In this document: one piece after another, positions 5,327 through 11,880 of the stretch | Layout: each line of letters starts with the position of its first letter | Numbering within the stretch: position 1 is the stretch's first letter | Source of the DNA: an uncultured Collinsella sp. | Lineage (GTDB): Bacteria; Actinomycetota; Coriobacteriia; Coriobacteriales; Coriobacteriaceae | Reading direction: 5' to 3' | Assembly (NCBI GenBank): GCA_900547835.1 | Contig: URIJ01000028.1 | Coordinates: 1 to 15,437 of the forward strand | DNA length: 15,437 nt | Notes under the pieces: model-generated | What the model was told of the DNA's origin: nothing | The model's database searches: none | What the model saw: the letters and a program-made list of their open reading frames with translations, nothing else | Translations under genes and position numbers: made by a program

Positions 5327-6841
5327 ATGGCCACTTACTTCACGGAACCCTCCCGCACGTTTGGCGAATATCTGCTGGTGCCCGGCTATTCGTCGTCCGA
5401 GTGCATCCCCTCCGCCGTCAGCCTGAAGACCCCGCTGGTGAAATACCGCAAGGGGCAGGAGGATTGCCCGCTTTCCATGAACATCCCCATGGTATCGGCC
5501 ATCATGCAGTCTGTGTCCAACGACACCATGGCCATCGCGCTCGCCAAGGAGGGCGGCGTTTCGTTCATCTACGGCTCGCAGTCCGTGGAGGACGAGGCGG
5601 CGATGGTCGCGCGCGTCAAAAGCTACAAAAAGGGCTTTATCGTCAGCGATTCCAACGTGCGCCCTGACGCCACGCTGGCCGATATCCTGGCCCTGAAGGA
5701 AAAAACGGGCCACTCCACCGTGGCCGTAACCGACGACGGCACGGCCAACGGAAAGCTGCTGGGCATCGTGGCAAGCCGGGATTACCGCATCTCCCGCATG
5801 AGTACGGATCTGCCCGTGAGCGAGTTTATGACGCCGTTTGAAAAGCTTGTCGTGGCCGACGAGGACACCACCCTCAAGGAAGCGAACGACATCATCTGGG
5901 ACAATAAAATCAACTCACTGCCCCTCATCGACAAGAACCAGCATCTGAAATGCATGGTGTTCCGCAAGGACTACGATTCCCACAAAGAGAACGTGAACGA
6001 GCTGCTGGACAAAAACAAGAGCTATATCGTGGGTGCGGGCATCAATACCCGCGATTACGCAGAGCGCGTGCCCGCGCTGGTGGAAGCGGGCGCGGACGTG
6101 CTGTGCATCGATTCCTCCGAGGGCTTTTCCGAGTGGCAGAGCCGCACCATCAGCTGGATCCGCGCCAAATACGGCGACAGCGTCAAGGTGGGCGCAGGCA
6201 ATGTGGTGGACCGCGAGGGCTTCCGCTTTTTGGCACAGGCGGGCGCGGATTTCGTGAAGATCGGTATCGGCGGCGGTTCCATCTGCATCACCCGCGAGAC
6301 CAAGGGCATCGGCCGTGGCCAGGCCACCGCGCTGATCGATGTCTGCCGCGCTCGCGACGAGTACTACGAGGAGACCGGCGTCTACGTGCCCGTGTGCTCC
6401 GACGGCGGCATCGTCTACGACTACCACATGACGCTCGCCCTTGCCATGGGCGCCGACTTTATGATGCTGGGCCGCTACTTCGCCCGCTTTGACGAGAGCC
6501 CGACCGAGCGCGTCAACGTGAACGGTCAGTACATGAAGGAGTACTGGGGCGAGGGTTCTGCGCGTGCCCGCAACTGGCAGCGCTACGACCTGGGCGGCGC
6601 CGCGAAGCTCAGCTTCGTCGAGGGCGTCGACTCCTACGTTCCCTACGCCGGTTCCCTCAAGGACGGCGTGGGCGGCACGCTCTACAAGGTCAAGTCCACG
6701 ATGTGCAACTGCGGCGCCCTCTCGATCCCCGAGCTCCAGGAAAAGGCACGCCTGACCCTGGTCAGCTCGACCTCGATCGTCGAAGGCGGAGCCCACGACG
6801 TAGTCGTGAAAGACTCCCAGCAGTCTGTGTCTTATCGATAA
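5327..6841 (+). CDS. guaB: IMP dehydrogenase (probably chimeric at nucleotide level)
   Basis: A 504-residue enzyme that oxidises IMP to XMP with NAD+, the committed step of GMP synthesis. The N-terminal barrel begins TFGEYLLVPGYSS; a CBS-pair insert lies at about residues 95-215. The catalytic loop is GGGSICITRETKGIGRG with nucleophile Cys320, and the mobile flap holds Arg419-Tyr420 in NWQRYDLGG. From memory these features, and the ending STSIVEGGAHDVVVKD, match the Tritrichomonas foetus-type IMPDH (Cys319, Arg418-Tyr419) rather than the E. coli/Bacillus type. The frame is intact throughout. Codon use changes inside the gene. Up to about 6340, by hand count, about 10 of 25 Asp codons are GAT and AAA is common for Lys; afterwards Asp is only GAC and CTC becomes the main Leu codon. 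The switch falls on the conserved loop, so the two ends probably come from different genomes. Confidence 0.93.
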   Translation: MATYFTEPSRTFGEYLLVPGYSSSECIPSAVSLKTPLVKYRKGQEDCPLSMNIPMVSAIMQSVSNDTMAIALAKEGGVSFIYGSQSVEDEAAMVARVKSYKKGFIVSDSNVRPDATLADILALKEKTGHSTVAVTDDGTANGKLLGIVASRDYRISRMSTDLPVSEFMTPFEKLVVADEDTTLKEANDIIWDNKINSLPLIDKNQHLKCMVFRKDYDSHKENVNELLDKNKSYIVGAGINTRDYAERVPALVEAGADVLCIDSSEGFSEWQSRTISWIRAKYGDSVKVGAGNVVDREGFRFLAQAGADFVKIGIGGGSICITRETKGIGRGQATALIDVCRARDEYYEETGVYVPVCSDGGIVYDYHMTLALAMGADFMMLGRYFARFDESPTERVNVNGQYMKEYWGEGSARARNWQRYDLGGAAKLSFVEGVDSYVPYAGSLKDGVGGTLYKVKSTMCNCGALSIPELQEKARLTLVSSTSIVEGGAHDVVVKDSQQSVSYR

Positions 6842-6884
6842 GCGGCTTTCCCAAGCACCGTACCTTGGACCTCAAACCGTCGCT

Positions 6885-6902
6885 CGCGTACCAAAGTACG
6901 CG
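6885..6902. repeat. perfect 7-bp hairpin after guaB
   Basis: CGCGTAC (6885-6891) and GTACGCG (6896-6902) flank CAAA. A direct repeat CGTCGCTC occurs just before and just after it (6879-6886 and 6901-6908). No T-run follows. This is the first structured part of the 370-nt gap 6842-7211, which holds no gene I can support. Confidence 0.4.
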
Positions 6903-6939
6903 TCGCTCCTCTTTCGGCCCAATCTGCGGCACTCGGAAA

Positions 6940-6961
6940 ACCCGTTCATGCTAGGACGGGT
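6940..6961. repeat. short inverted repeat ACCCGT...ACGGGT
   Basis: Six bases at 6940-6945 are complementary to 6956-6961 with a 10-nt loop. Its role is unclear. Confidence 0.3.
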
Positions 6962-6971
6962 CACAAACAAA

Positions 6972-6986
6972 GGTTGAGTATCAACC
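6972..6986. repeat. short hairpin GGTTGA-GTA-TCAACC
   Basis: A perfect 6-bp stem 15 nt upstream of the larger hairpin at 7001-7035. It may be an operator-like dyad or part of a composite terminator. Confidence 0.3.
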
Positions 6987-7000
6987 ACGTTATTTAGATA

Positions 7001-7035
7001 AAGCGAGATGCCTGCAAGTCGCAGGCACCTCGCTT
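7001..7035 (+). terminator. guaB terminator-like hairpin
   Basis: AAGCGAG (7001-7007) and TGCCTGC (7009-7015) pair with GCAGGCA (7021-7027) and CTCGCTT (7029-7035): 14 bp with one A-C mismatch and a 5-nt loop. The downstream GTCGTATTTGC is only moderately T-rich. It is the most stable simple hairpin after guaB and the likely end of that transcript. Confidence 0.55.
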
Positions 7036-7060
7036 GTCGTATTTGCTATCATCAGTCAAG

Positions 7061-7201
7061 TTAACCTTAGGGTCGGTCGGCTTGGCTTTGTTCGCTACAA
7101 GTTCCGCACGCAAAGAAGAGCACTTAATGTGCTCTTCGTCTTGCGCAGGACTGTCCGCAGTAGCGAATAAAGCCAAGCCGCCCGACCCCAGCTAAGATTA
7201 A
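7061..7201 (+). repeat. 140-nt long inverted repeat in the leuS 5' region
   Basis: The left arm 7061-7098 is complementary to the right arm 7160-7201. The core GGGTCGG-x-CGGCTTGGCTTT-x-TTCGCTAC pairs with two imperfections. An outer TTAACCTTAG/CTAAGATTAA helix is separated from the core by a 3-nt bulge. Inside, GAAGAGCAC (7115-7123) pairs with GTGCTCTTC (7129-7137) and CGCAA (7109-7113) with TTGCG (7141-7145). The right end abuts the leuS Shine-Dalgarno AAGGAG (7201-7206). It could be a leader RNA controlling leuS or a MITE-like element. No T-box motif is present. Confidence 0.7.
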
Positions 7202-7211
7202 AGGAGCTGAT

Positions 7212-9788
7212 ATGTGCGATTGCACAGATCATAAGGACGAGATCCCTGCCTACGACGCGCAGGCCATCGAGTCCCGGTGGATGAAGGCCTGGGAGGACTC
7301 CAACCTCTTTGCCGTCGACACCGACGACAGCAAGCCCAAGAAGTACGTGCTCGAGATGTTCCCGTATCCGTCGGGCGACCTGCACATGGGCCACGCGCGC
7401 AACTATACCATCGGCGATGCCATGGCCCGTCAGGCCCGCATGCGCGGCTACGACGTGCTGCACCCCATCGGCTTTGACGCCTTTGGCCTGCCTGCCGAGA
7501 ACGCCGCCATCAAGCACAACACGCAGGCTGCCGCCTGGACGTATAAGAACATGGACCAGGCGCTCGCCACGATGAAGCGCATGGGCTTCTCCTACGATCT
7601 GGATCGCATGGTCAAGACCTGCAGCCCCGACTACTACCGCTGGGGTCAGTGGATCTTTGAGAAGCTGTGGGAAAAGGGCCTGGTCTATCGCAAGAAGAAC
7701 CCGGTCAACTGGTGCCCCACCTGCAAGACCGTTCTGGCCAACGAGCAGGTCACCGAGGGCAAGTGCTGGCGCTGCGGCACCGAGCCCGAGAAGCGCGACC
7801 TTGAGCAGTGGTACTACAAGATTACCGAGTACTCCCAGGAGCTGCTCGACGATCTGGAGAAGCTCCCCGGCTGGCCCGAGCGCGTCAAGCAGATGCAGGC
7901 CAACTGGATCGGCCGCTCCGAGGGCGCCGAGGTCGACTTTACCCTGTGCGACCAGGATGGCGAGCCCATCGAGGGCGACGAGGGCAAGATCACCGTCTTC
8001 ACCACGCGAGCCGACACGCTCTTCGGTGTCTCCTTCTTTGTCCTGGCTCCCGAGTACGCGCGCCTGCACGAGCTCGTCGAGGGCACGGAGTACGAGGAGG
8101 CCGTCACCAAGATCGTCGAGGACTCCAAGCACATCTCTGCCGTCGAGCGTGCCCAGGGCACCCTCGAGAAGCACGGTGCCTTTACCGGCCGCTACGTGGT
8201 GAACCCCGTCAACGGCGAGAAGGTCCCCGTGTGGGTTGCCGACTACGTCGTGTCCGACTACGGCACCGGTGCCGTCATGGCTGTTCCTTGCGGCGACCAG
8301 CGCGACTTTGAGTTCGCCCGCAAGTATGACCTGCCTATTGTGCCGATCATCCTGGACGATGACGACCGCGCTGCCGTCGAGGCCAGCGGCGAGACCATCG
8401 ATACCTTCCATGCCGAGACTGTCGACTGGGATTGCGCCCACGCTGCCGAGGGCACGCTCGTCCAGTCCGGCAAGTACACCGGTATGCGCGGCGGCAAGCA
8501 CTCCGAGGGCGAGGCTGCCATCGTGGCCGACCTCGAGGCCATGGGCTGCGGTCGTCGTAAGGTCGAGTTCCGCCTGCGCGACTGGCTCATCAGCCGCCAG
8601 CGCTATTGGGGCAACCCCATCCCGGCCATCCACTGCGAGCATTGCGGCATTGTGCCCGTGCCTGAGGATCAGCTGCCGGTGACGCTGCCCGAGAACCTGG
8701 ACCTGGGCGCTGGCGAGACCCTTGCCGAGTGCAAGGAGTTCTACGAGACCACCTGCCCGGTCTGCGGCCGCCCGGCCAAGCGCGAGACCGATACCATGGA
8801 CACCTTTACCTGCTCCAGCTGGTATTACCTGCGCTATACCGATCCGCACAACACCGAGCTGCCCTTCTCCCGCGAGGCCGCCGACCGTTGGATGCCCGTC
8901 GATAACTACATCGGCGGCATCGAGCACGCCATTCTGCACCTGCTCTACAGCCGCTTCTTTACCAAGGCACTGCGCGACCTGGGCCTGCTGAGTGTGGACG
9001 AGCCCTTCACCAACCTGCTGTGCCAGGGCATGGTCAAGGACGAGAACGGCGACACCATGTCCAAGTCCAAGGGCAATGTTGTGCCCCCGAGCTCGGTTAT
9101 TGAGCCCTACGGTGCCGACACCATGCGTCTGGCGATCCTGTTTATCGCCCCGCCAGAGAAGGACTTCGACTGGGATTCCAAGGCCGTCGAGGGCGCTAAC
9201 CGCTTCATTAAGCGCGCCTGGCGTATCGTGTGGCAGCTCGTCCAGTCCGGTGACGCCAACTTGGCCTTCGACAAGTCCGCGCTCGATGAGGTTGCTATGA
9301 AGCTCTATCGCGAGCGTCACCGCACCATCGCCAAGTGCACCGAGGACTTCGACCGCGGCCAGTTCAACACCGCGATTTCGGCTGTCATGGAACTCGTCAA
9401 CGCCGCGAGCGCCTACCTCAACGCTACCGAGGGCGCTTCCCGTGACAAGGCCCTGTGCTACGGCGTGGCCAAGGATATCGTGAGCGTCCTTGCCCCCATC
9501 TGCCCGTTCTGGGCCGACGAGCTGTGGCACGAGGCGCTCGGCTGCGAGGGCAACGCCTACACCGCCGCCTGGCCCGAGTTTGACCTGGCCGAGTCCATCG
9601 AGGACACGGTGCAAATCGTCGTACAGGTGCTCGGCAAGGTCCGTGGCCGCATCGACGTCGCCCGCGACGCCTCCAACGAGGAGATGCAGGCTGCCGCCGA
9701 GGTCGCCGTTGCCAAGTGGCTTGAGGGCAAGACGGTCGTCAAGGCCATCTGCGTGCCCGGCAAGCTGGTTAACCTGGTGGTCAAGTAA
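7212..9788 (+). CDS. leuS: leucyl-tRNA synthetase (bacterial type)
   Basis: An 858-residue class I enzyme that joins leucine to tRNA-Leu in the cytoplasm. The signature HIGH appears as HMGH at residues 58-61 in GDLHMGHARNYTIGD. The KMSKS loop appears as TMSKS at 615-619, with Thr in place of the first Lys but the catalytic second Lys kept. A zinc knuckle has CPTC at 168-171 and CWRC at 185-188; a second Cys pair region is HCEHCG...CPVCG. The CP1 editing domain includes GTGAVMAVPCGDQRDFEFA. The C-terminal anticodon-binding domain and the small LeuRS tail (VQVLGKVRGRIDV to the end) are complete. ATG 7212 has AAGGAG 5 nt upstream. It appears monocistronic: a gap with a long inverted repeat precedes it and a strong terminator follows. 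Codon use is the GAC/GTC/CTC type of the right part of the window. Confidence 0.97.
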   Translation: MCDCTDHKDEIPAYDAQAIESRWMKAWEDSNLFAVDTDDSKPKKYVLEMFPYPSGDLHMGHARNYTIGDAMARQARMRGYDVLHPIGFDAFGLPAENAAIKHNTQAAAWTYKNMDQALATMKRMGFSYDLDRMVKTCSPDYYRWGQWIFEKLWEKGLVYRKKNPVNWCPTCKTVLANEQVTEGKCWRCGTEPEKRDLEQWYYKITEYSQELLDDLEKLPGWPERVKQMQANWIGRSEGAEVDFTLCDQDGEPIEGDEGKITVFTTRADTLFGVSFFVLAPEYARLHELVEGTEYEEAVTKIVEDSKHISAVERAQGTLEKHGAFTGRYVVNPVNGEKVPVWVADYVVSDYGTGAVMAVPCGDQRDFEFARKYDLPIVPIILDDDDRAAVEASGETIDTFHAETVDWDCAHAAEGTLVQSGKYTGMRGGKHSEGEAAIVADLEAMGCGRRKVEFRLRDWLISRQRYWGNPIPAIHCEHCGIVPVPEDQLPVTLPENLDLGAGETLAECKEFYETTCPVCGRPAKRETDTMDTFTCSSWYYLRYTDPHNTELPFSREAADRWMPVDNYIGGIEHAILHLLYSRFFTKALRDLGLLSVDEPFTNLLCQGMVKDENGDTMSKSKGNVVPPSSVIEPYGADTMRLAILFIAPPEKDFDWDSKAVEGANRFIKRAWRIVWQLVQSGDANLAFDKSALDEVAMKLYRERHRTIAKCTEDFDRGQFNTAISAVMELVNAASAYLNATEGASRDKALCYGVAKDIVSVLAPICPFWADELWHEALGCEGNAYTAAWPEFDLAESIEDTVQIVVQVLGKVRGRIDVARDASNEEMQAAAEVAVAKWLEGKTVVKAICVPGKLVNLVVK

Positions 9789-9810
9789 GCGCTGCGCGCA
9801 TAGCTGACAC

Positions 9811-9853
9811 GAAAAAGCGAGGGGCGATTCCGCGGGGAATCGCCCCTCTTTTT
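9811..9853 (+). terminator. leuS intrinsic terminator
   Basis: GAGGGGCGATTCC (9819-9831) pairs perfectly with GGAATCGCCCCTC (9836-9848) around GCGG. Five T follow (9849-9853), and an A-run precedes the stem. It separates leuS from the rimP operon. Confidence 0.88.
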
Positions 9854-9938
9854 GGATATTGATACTTGCGACAACACCCAATTATCAATTTCTTGTGGAG
9901 AACCTGTGCTCACGCTGACCTGCGGATTTGTGTTGTGG

Positions 9939-9967
9939 TTGCACGTTTGTGCAGGTATTGGTATAGT
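9939..9967 (+). promoter_or_regulatory. promoter of the rimP-nusA-infB operon
   Basis: TTGCAC (9939-9944) and TATAGT (9962-9967) are separated by 17 nt, a good sigma-70-class site. Transcription should begin near 9974, about 70 nt before the rimP start codon, and pass through the hairpin at 9994-10025. The remaining part of 9854-9938 shows nothing I can support. Confidence 0.65.
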
Positions 9968-9993
9968 TTGCTTGCAAATGAAGTTGTAATTGA

Positions 9994-10025
9994 AAGAAGT
10001 GGGGTTTCGGCCCCGCTTCTTTTTT
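9994..10025 (+). terminator. leader terminator (attenuator candidate) before rimP
   Basis: AAGAAGTGGGG (9994-10004) pairs with CCCCGCTTCTT (10011-10021), with one T-G pair, around TTTCGG; a T-run continues to 10025. It lies between the operon promoter and rimP, so it must be read through for the operon to be expressed. In Escherichia coli the equivalent rimP-nusA-infB operon is autoregulated with NusA, which makes attenuation here plausible (inference). Confidence 0.65.
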
Positions 10026-10045
10026 GTATGGATGGAGGTGCCGCA

Positions 10046-10540
10046 ATGGTCAAGACCAAGACCGAGCAGGCGATCATCGACGCGCTCGAGGCCGTCGCTC
10101 CCCAGCACGATGTCGACATCGTCGATGTTGAGCTCGTGGGTGCCACCAAGGCCCCCTGCGTGCGTGTGCGTATCGAGGGTGCCGAGGGTCAGAGCCTGTC
10201 GCTCAATGACGTCACGGCCAATACCAAATGGGTCGGCGATGTGATTGAGGAGCTCGACCCCATTTCTTCGAGCTATACGCTCGAGGTGTCGAGCCCGGGT
10301 ATGGCGCGCCCGCTGCGCCGTCCGAGTGACTTTGCCCGTTTTGTGGGCGAGAACTGCGAGCTCACCTCCACCGCCACCGAGGGCCGTCGCAAGTACGCCG
10401 GCAAGATTGCCGCCGCCACCGAGACGAACGTGACCCTCGAGCTCGAGGACGGCGAGTCCGTTACCCTCGATTTCTCTGATGTTAAAAAGTGCAAGTTGAA
10501 GCCCACCTACGACTTCAAGCCCGCGAAGGAAGGAAAGTAA
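10046..10540 (+). CDS. rimP: ribosome maturation factor RimP
   Basis: A 164-residue protein needed for 30S subunit maturation; it binds pre-30S particles in the cytoplasm. The N-terminal alpha/beta domain ends in the family signature LEVSSPGMARPLRRP, followed by the C-terminal SH3-like barrel (KYAGKIAAATETNVTLELED...). The frame is open further upstream to 9866, but ATG 10046 is chosen because GGAGG at 10034-10038 precedes it and the upstream part overlaps the promoter and leader hairpin. The protein ends one base before the nusA start, so translation of the two is probably coupled. Length is normal for actinobacterial RimP. Confidence 0.95.
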   Translation: MVKTKTEQAIIDALEAVAPQHDVDIVDVELVGATKAPCVRVRIEGAEGQSLSLNDVTANTKWVGDVIEELDPISSSYTLEVSSPGMARPLRRPSDFARFVGENCELTSTATEGRRKYAGKIAAATETNVTLELEDGESVTLDFSDVKKCKLKPTYDFKPAKEGK

Positions 10541-10541
10541 G

Positions 10542-11789
10542 ATGGCAGCATCCGACATGATGTCCGCCCTGATGGAGCTTTGCCAGGAGAAGCACATCGA
10601 CCAGCTCTACCTGATCGACCGCCTGGAGCAGTCGCTCGCCAAGAGCTATGCCGAGATCCTGCATCTTGAGTGGGGCGCCAAGGTGACCATCGACCGCACC
10701 ACCGGCAAGATCTACGTCTACCGCCTGGAGCCGATCGACGATTCCATGGATGAGGAGGGCAACTTCACCGAGTTCGAGGAGATCGACGTCACCCCCAAGA
10801 ACACGAGCCGCATCGCCGCCCAGCACGCCAAGGCCGAGATCAACGCCATCGTGCGCAACTCCGCCCGCGAGCAGATCTACGAGGAGTTCTCCGGCCGCAT
10901 CGGTGACCTCATCAGCGGTACCGTGCTGCAGTCCACGCCCGACTTCACGATCGTCAAGATCCGCGAGGGCGTCGAGGCCGAGCTGCCGCACTTCGATCAG
11001 CGCCGTTACGAGAACGAGCGCAACGAGCGTCCGATGGGCGAGCGCTACCTGCACAACCAGCACATCAAGGCCGTGATCATCGACGTTCGCGACCCTAACT
11101 CCAACCTGCAGCCGGTTCGTGGCGAGCACAGCCGTCCGCCGATTGTCATCTCCCGTACCCACCCCGAGCTCATGCGTCGTCTGTTTGAGCAGGAGGTGCC
11201 CGAGATCTATGAGGGCACCGTCCAGATTAAGTCGATCGCCCGCGAGCCCGGCCAGCGCTCCAAGGTCGCCGTCCACTCGCTCGACGATCGTCTGGATCCC
11301 GTTGGCGCCTGCGTCGGCCCCAAGGGCAGCCGTGTTCGCGCTGTCGTGGGCGAGCTCCGTGGCGAGCGCGTTGACGTCATCCTTTGGGATGCCGATCCTG
11401 CCGTCTACGTCGCCAACGCCCTGTCGCCCGCCAAGGTCACCCGCGTCCTCATCGACGAGGAGAAGGCCTACGCCGGCGTTATCGTGCCCGACGACCAGCT
11501 GTCCCTCGCCATCGGCAAGGAGGGCCAGAACGCCCGCCTCGCCGCGCGCCTGACCGGCTGGCACATCGACATCAAGTCCGAGACCCTTGCCGCCGACATC
11601 CTCAAGAACGTTCCCGTTCACGAGGAGCCCGCCGCCGACCTGATCGGTGACGAGGAGGACGAGGACGTCCGTCGCTGCGAGTTCGTGTCCGAGGACGGCA
11701 TCCAGTGCCGCAATCAGGCCCGTCCCGGCTCCCGTTTCTGCGGTGTCCACGACACCGACGCCTTCGATGATGCGGAGGACCTGATCTAG
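10542..11789 (+). CDS. nusA: transcription termination/antitermination factor NusA with Cys3His tail
   Basis: A 415-residue NusA that binds RNA polymerase and nascent RNA and modulates pausing, termination and antitermination. Order: an N-terminal RNAP-binding domain (about 1-115); an S1 domain (about 118-185, with SGTVLQSTPDFTIVKI); KH1 with GPKG at 259-262; and KH2 with GKEG at 325-328 in LSLAIGKEGQNARLAA. The core ends near residue 350. No E. coli-type AR repeats follow. Instead there is an acidic linker and a short tail with C379-x9-C389-x10-C400-x2-H403 (segments RRCEFVSEDGIQC and GSRFCGVHD), which resembles small zinc-binding C-C-C-H domains. ATG 10542 lies one base after the rimP stop and has AAGGAAAG just upstream. 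It is the second gene of the operon. Confidence 0.95.
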   Translation: MAASDMMSALMELCQEKHIDQLYLIDRLEQSLAKSYAEILHLEWGAKVTIDRTTGKIYVYRLEPIDDSMDEEGNFTEFEEIDVTPKNTSRIAAQHAKAEINAIVRNSAREQIYEEFSGRIGDLISGTVLQSTPDFTIVKIREGVEAELPHFDQRRYENERNERPMGERYLHNQHIKAVIIDVRDPNSNLQPVRGEHSRPPIVISRTHPELMRRLFEQEVPEIYEGTVQIKSIAREPGQRSKVAVHSLDDRLDPVGACVGPKGSRVRAVVGELRGERVDVILWDADPAVYVANALSPAKVTRVLIDEEKAYAGVIVPDDQLSLAIGKEGQNARLAARLTGWHIDIKSETLAADILKNVPVHEEPAADLIGDEEDEDVRRCEFVSEDGIQCRNQARPGSRFCGVHDTDAFDDAEDLI

Positions 11790-11844
11790 CGCGCGGTCGC
11801 GCCGGGCAGGTCCTGGCGCATGCCCCACGCTCGTTCAGTCTCTA

Positions 11845-11859
11845 GGCACCACCGGTGCC
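11845..11859 (+). other. small hairpin in the nusA-infB spacer
   Basis: GGCACC (11845-11850) pairs with GGTGCC (11854-11859) around ACC. It sits 9 nt before the AGGTGA ribosome-binding site of infB and has no T-run. The 91-nt spacer 11790-11880 has no room for ylxR. Confidence 0.35.
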
Positions 11860-11880
11860 AGAAAGGGTAGGTGAAGTCAT

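Noticed and set aside
7127..7195. 22-codon ORF as a leucine leader peptide for leuS attenuation
   Set aside because: It contains only one Leu codon, overlaps the right arm of the inverted repeat and has no ribosome-binding site.
7061..7211. T-box riboswitch upstream of leuS
   Set aside because: No AGGGTGGnACCGCG-like T-box sequence or specifier loop is visible; only a long inverted repeat is present.
7095..9881. 928-codon open frame on the minus strand
   Set aside because: It is the antisense shadow of leuS, kept open by high GC and the biased codons of the real gene; its sequence has no domain and no ribosome-binding site.
10515..11828. 437-codon open frame on the minus strand
   Set aside because: Antisense shadow of nusA; no family features.
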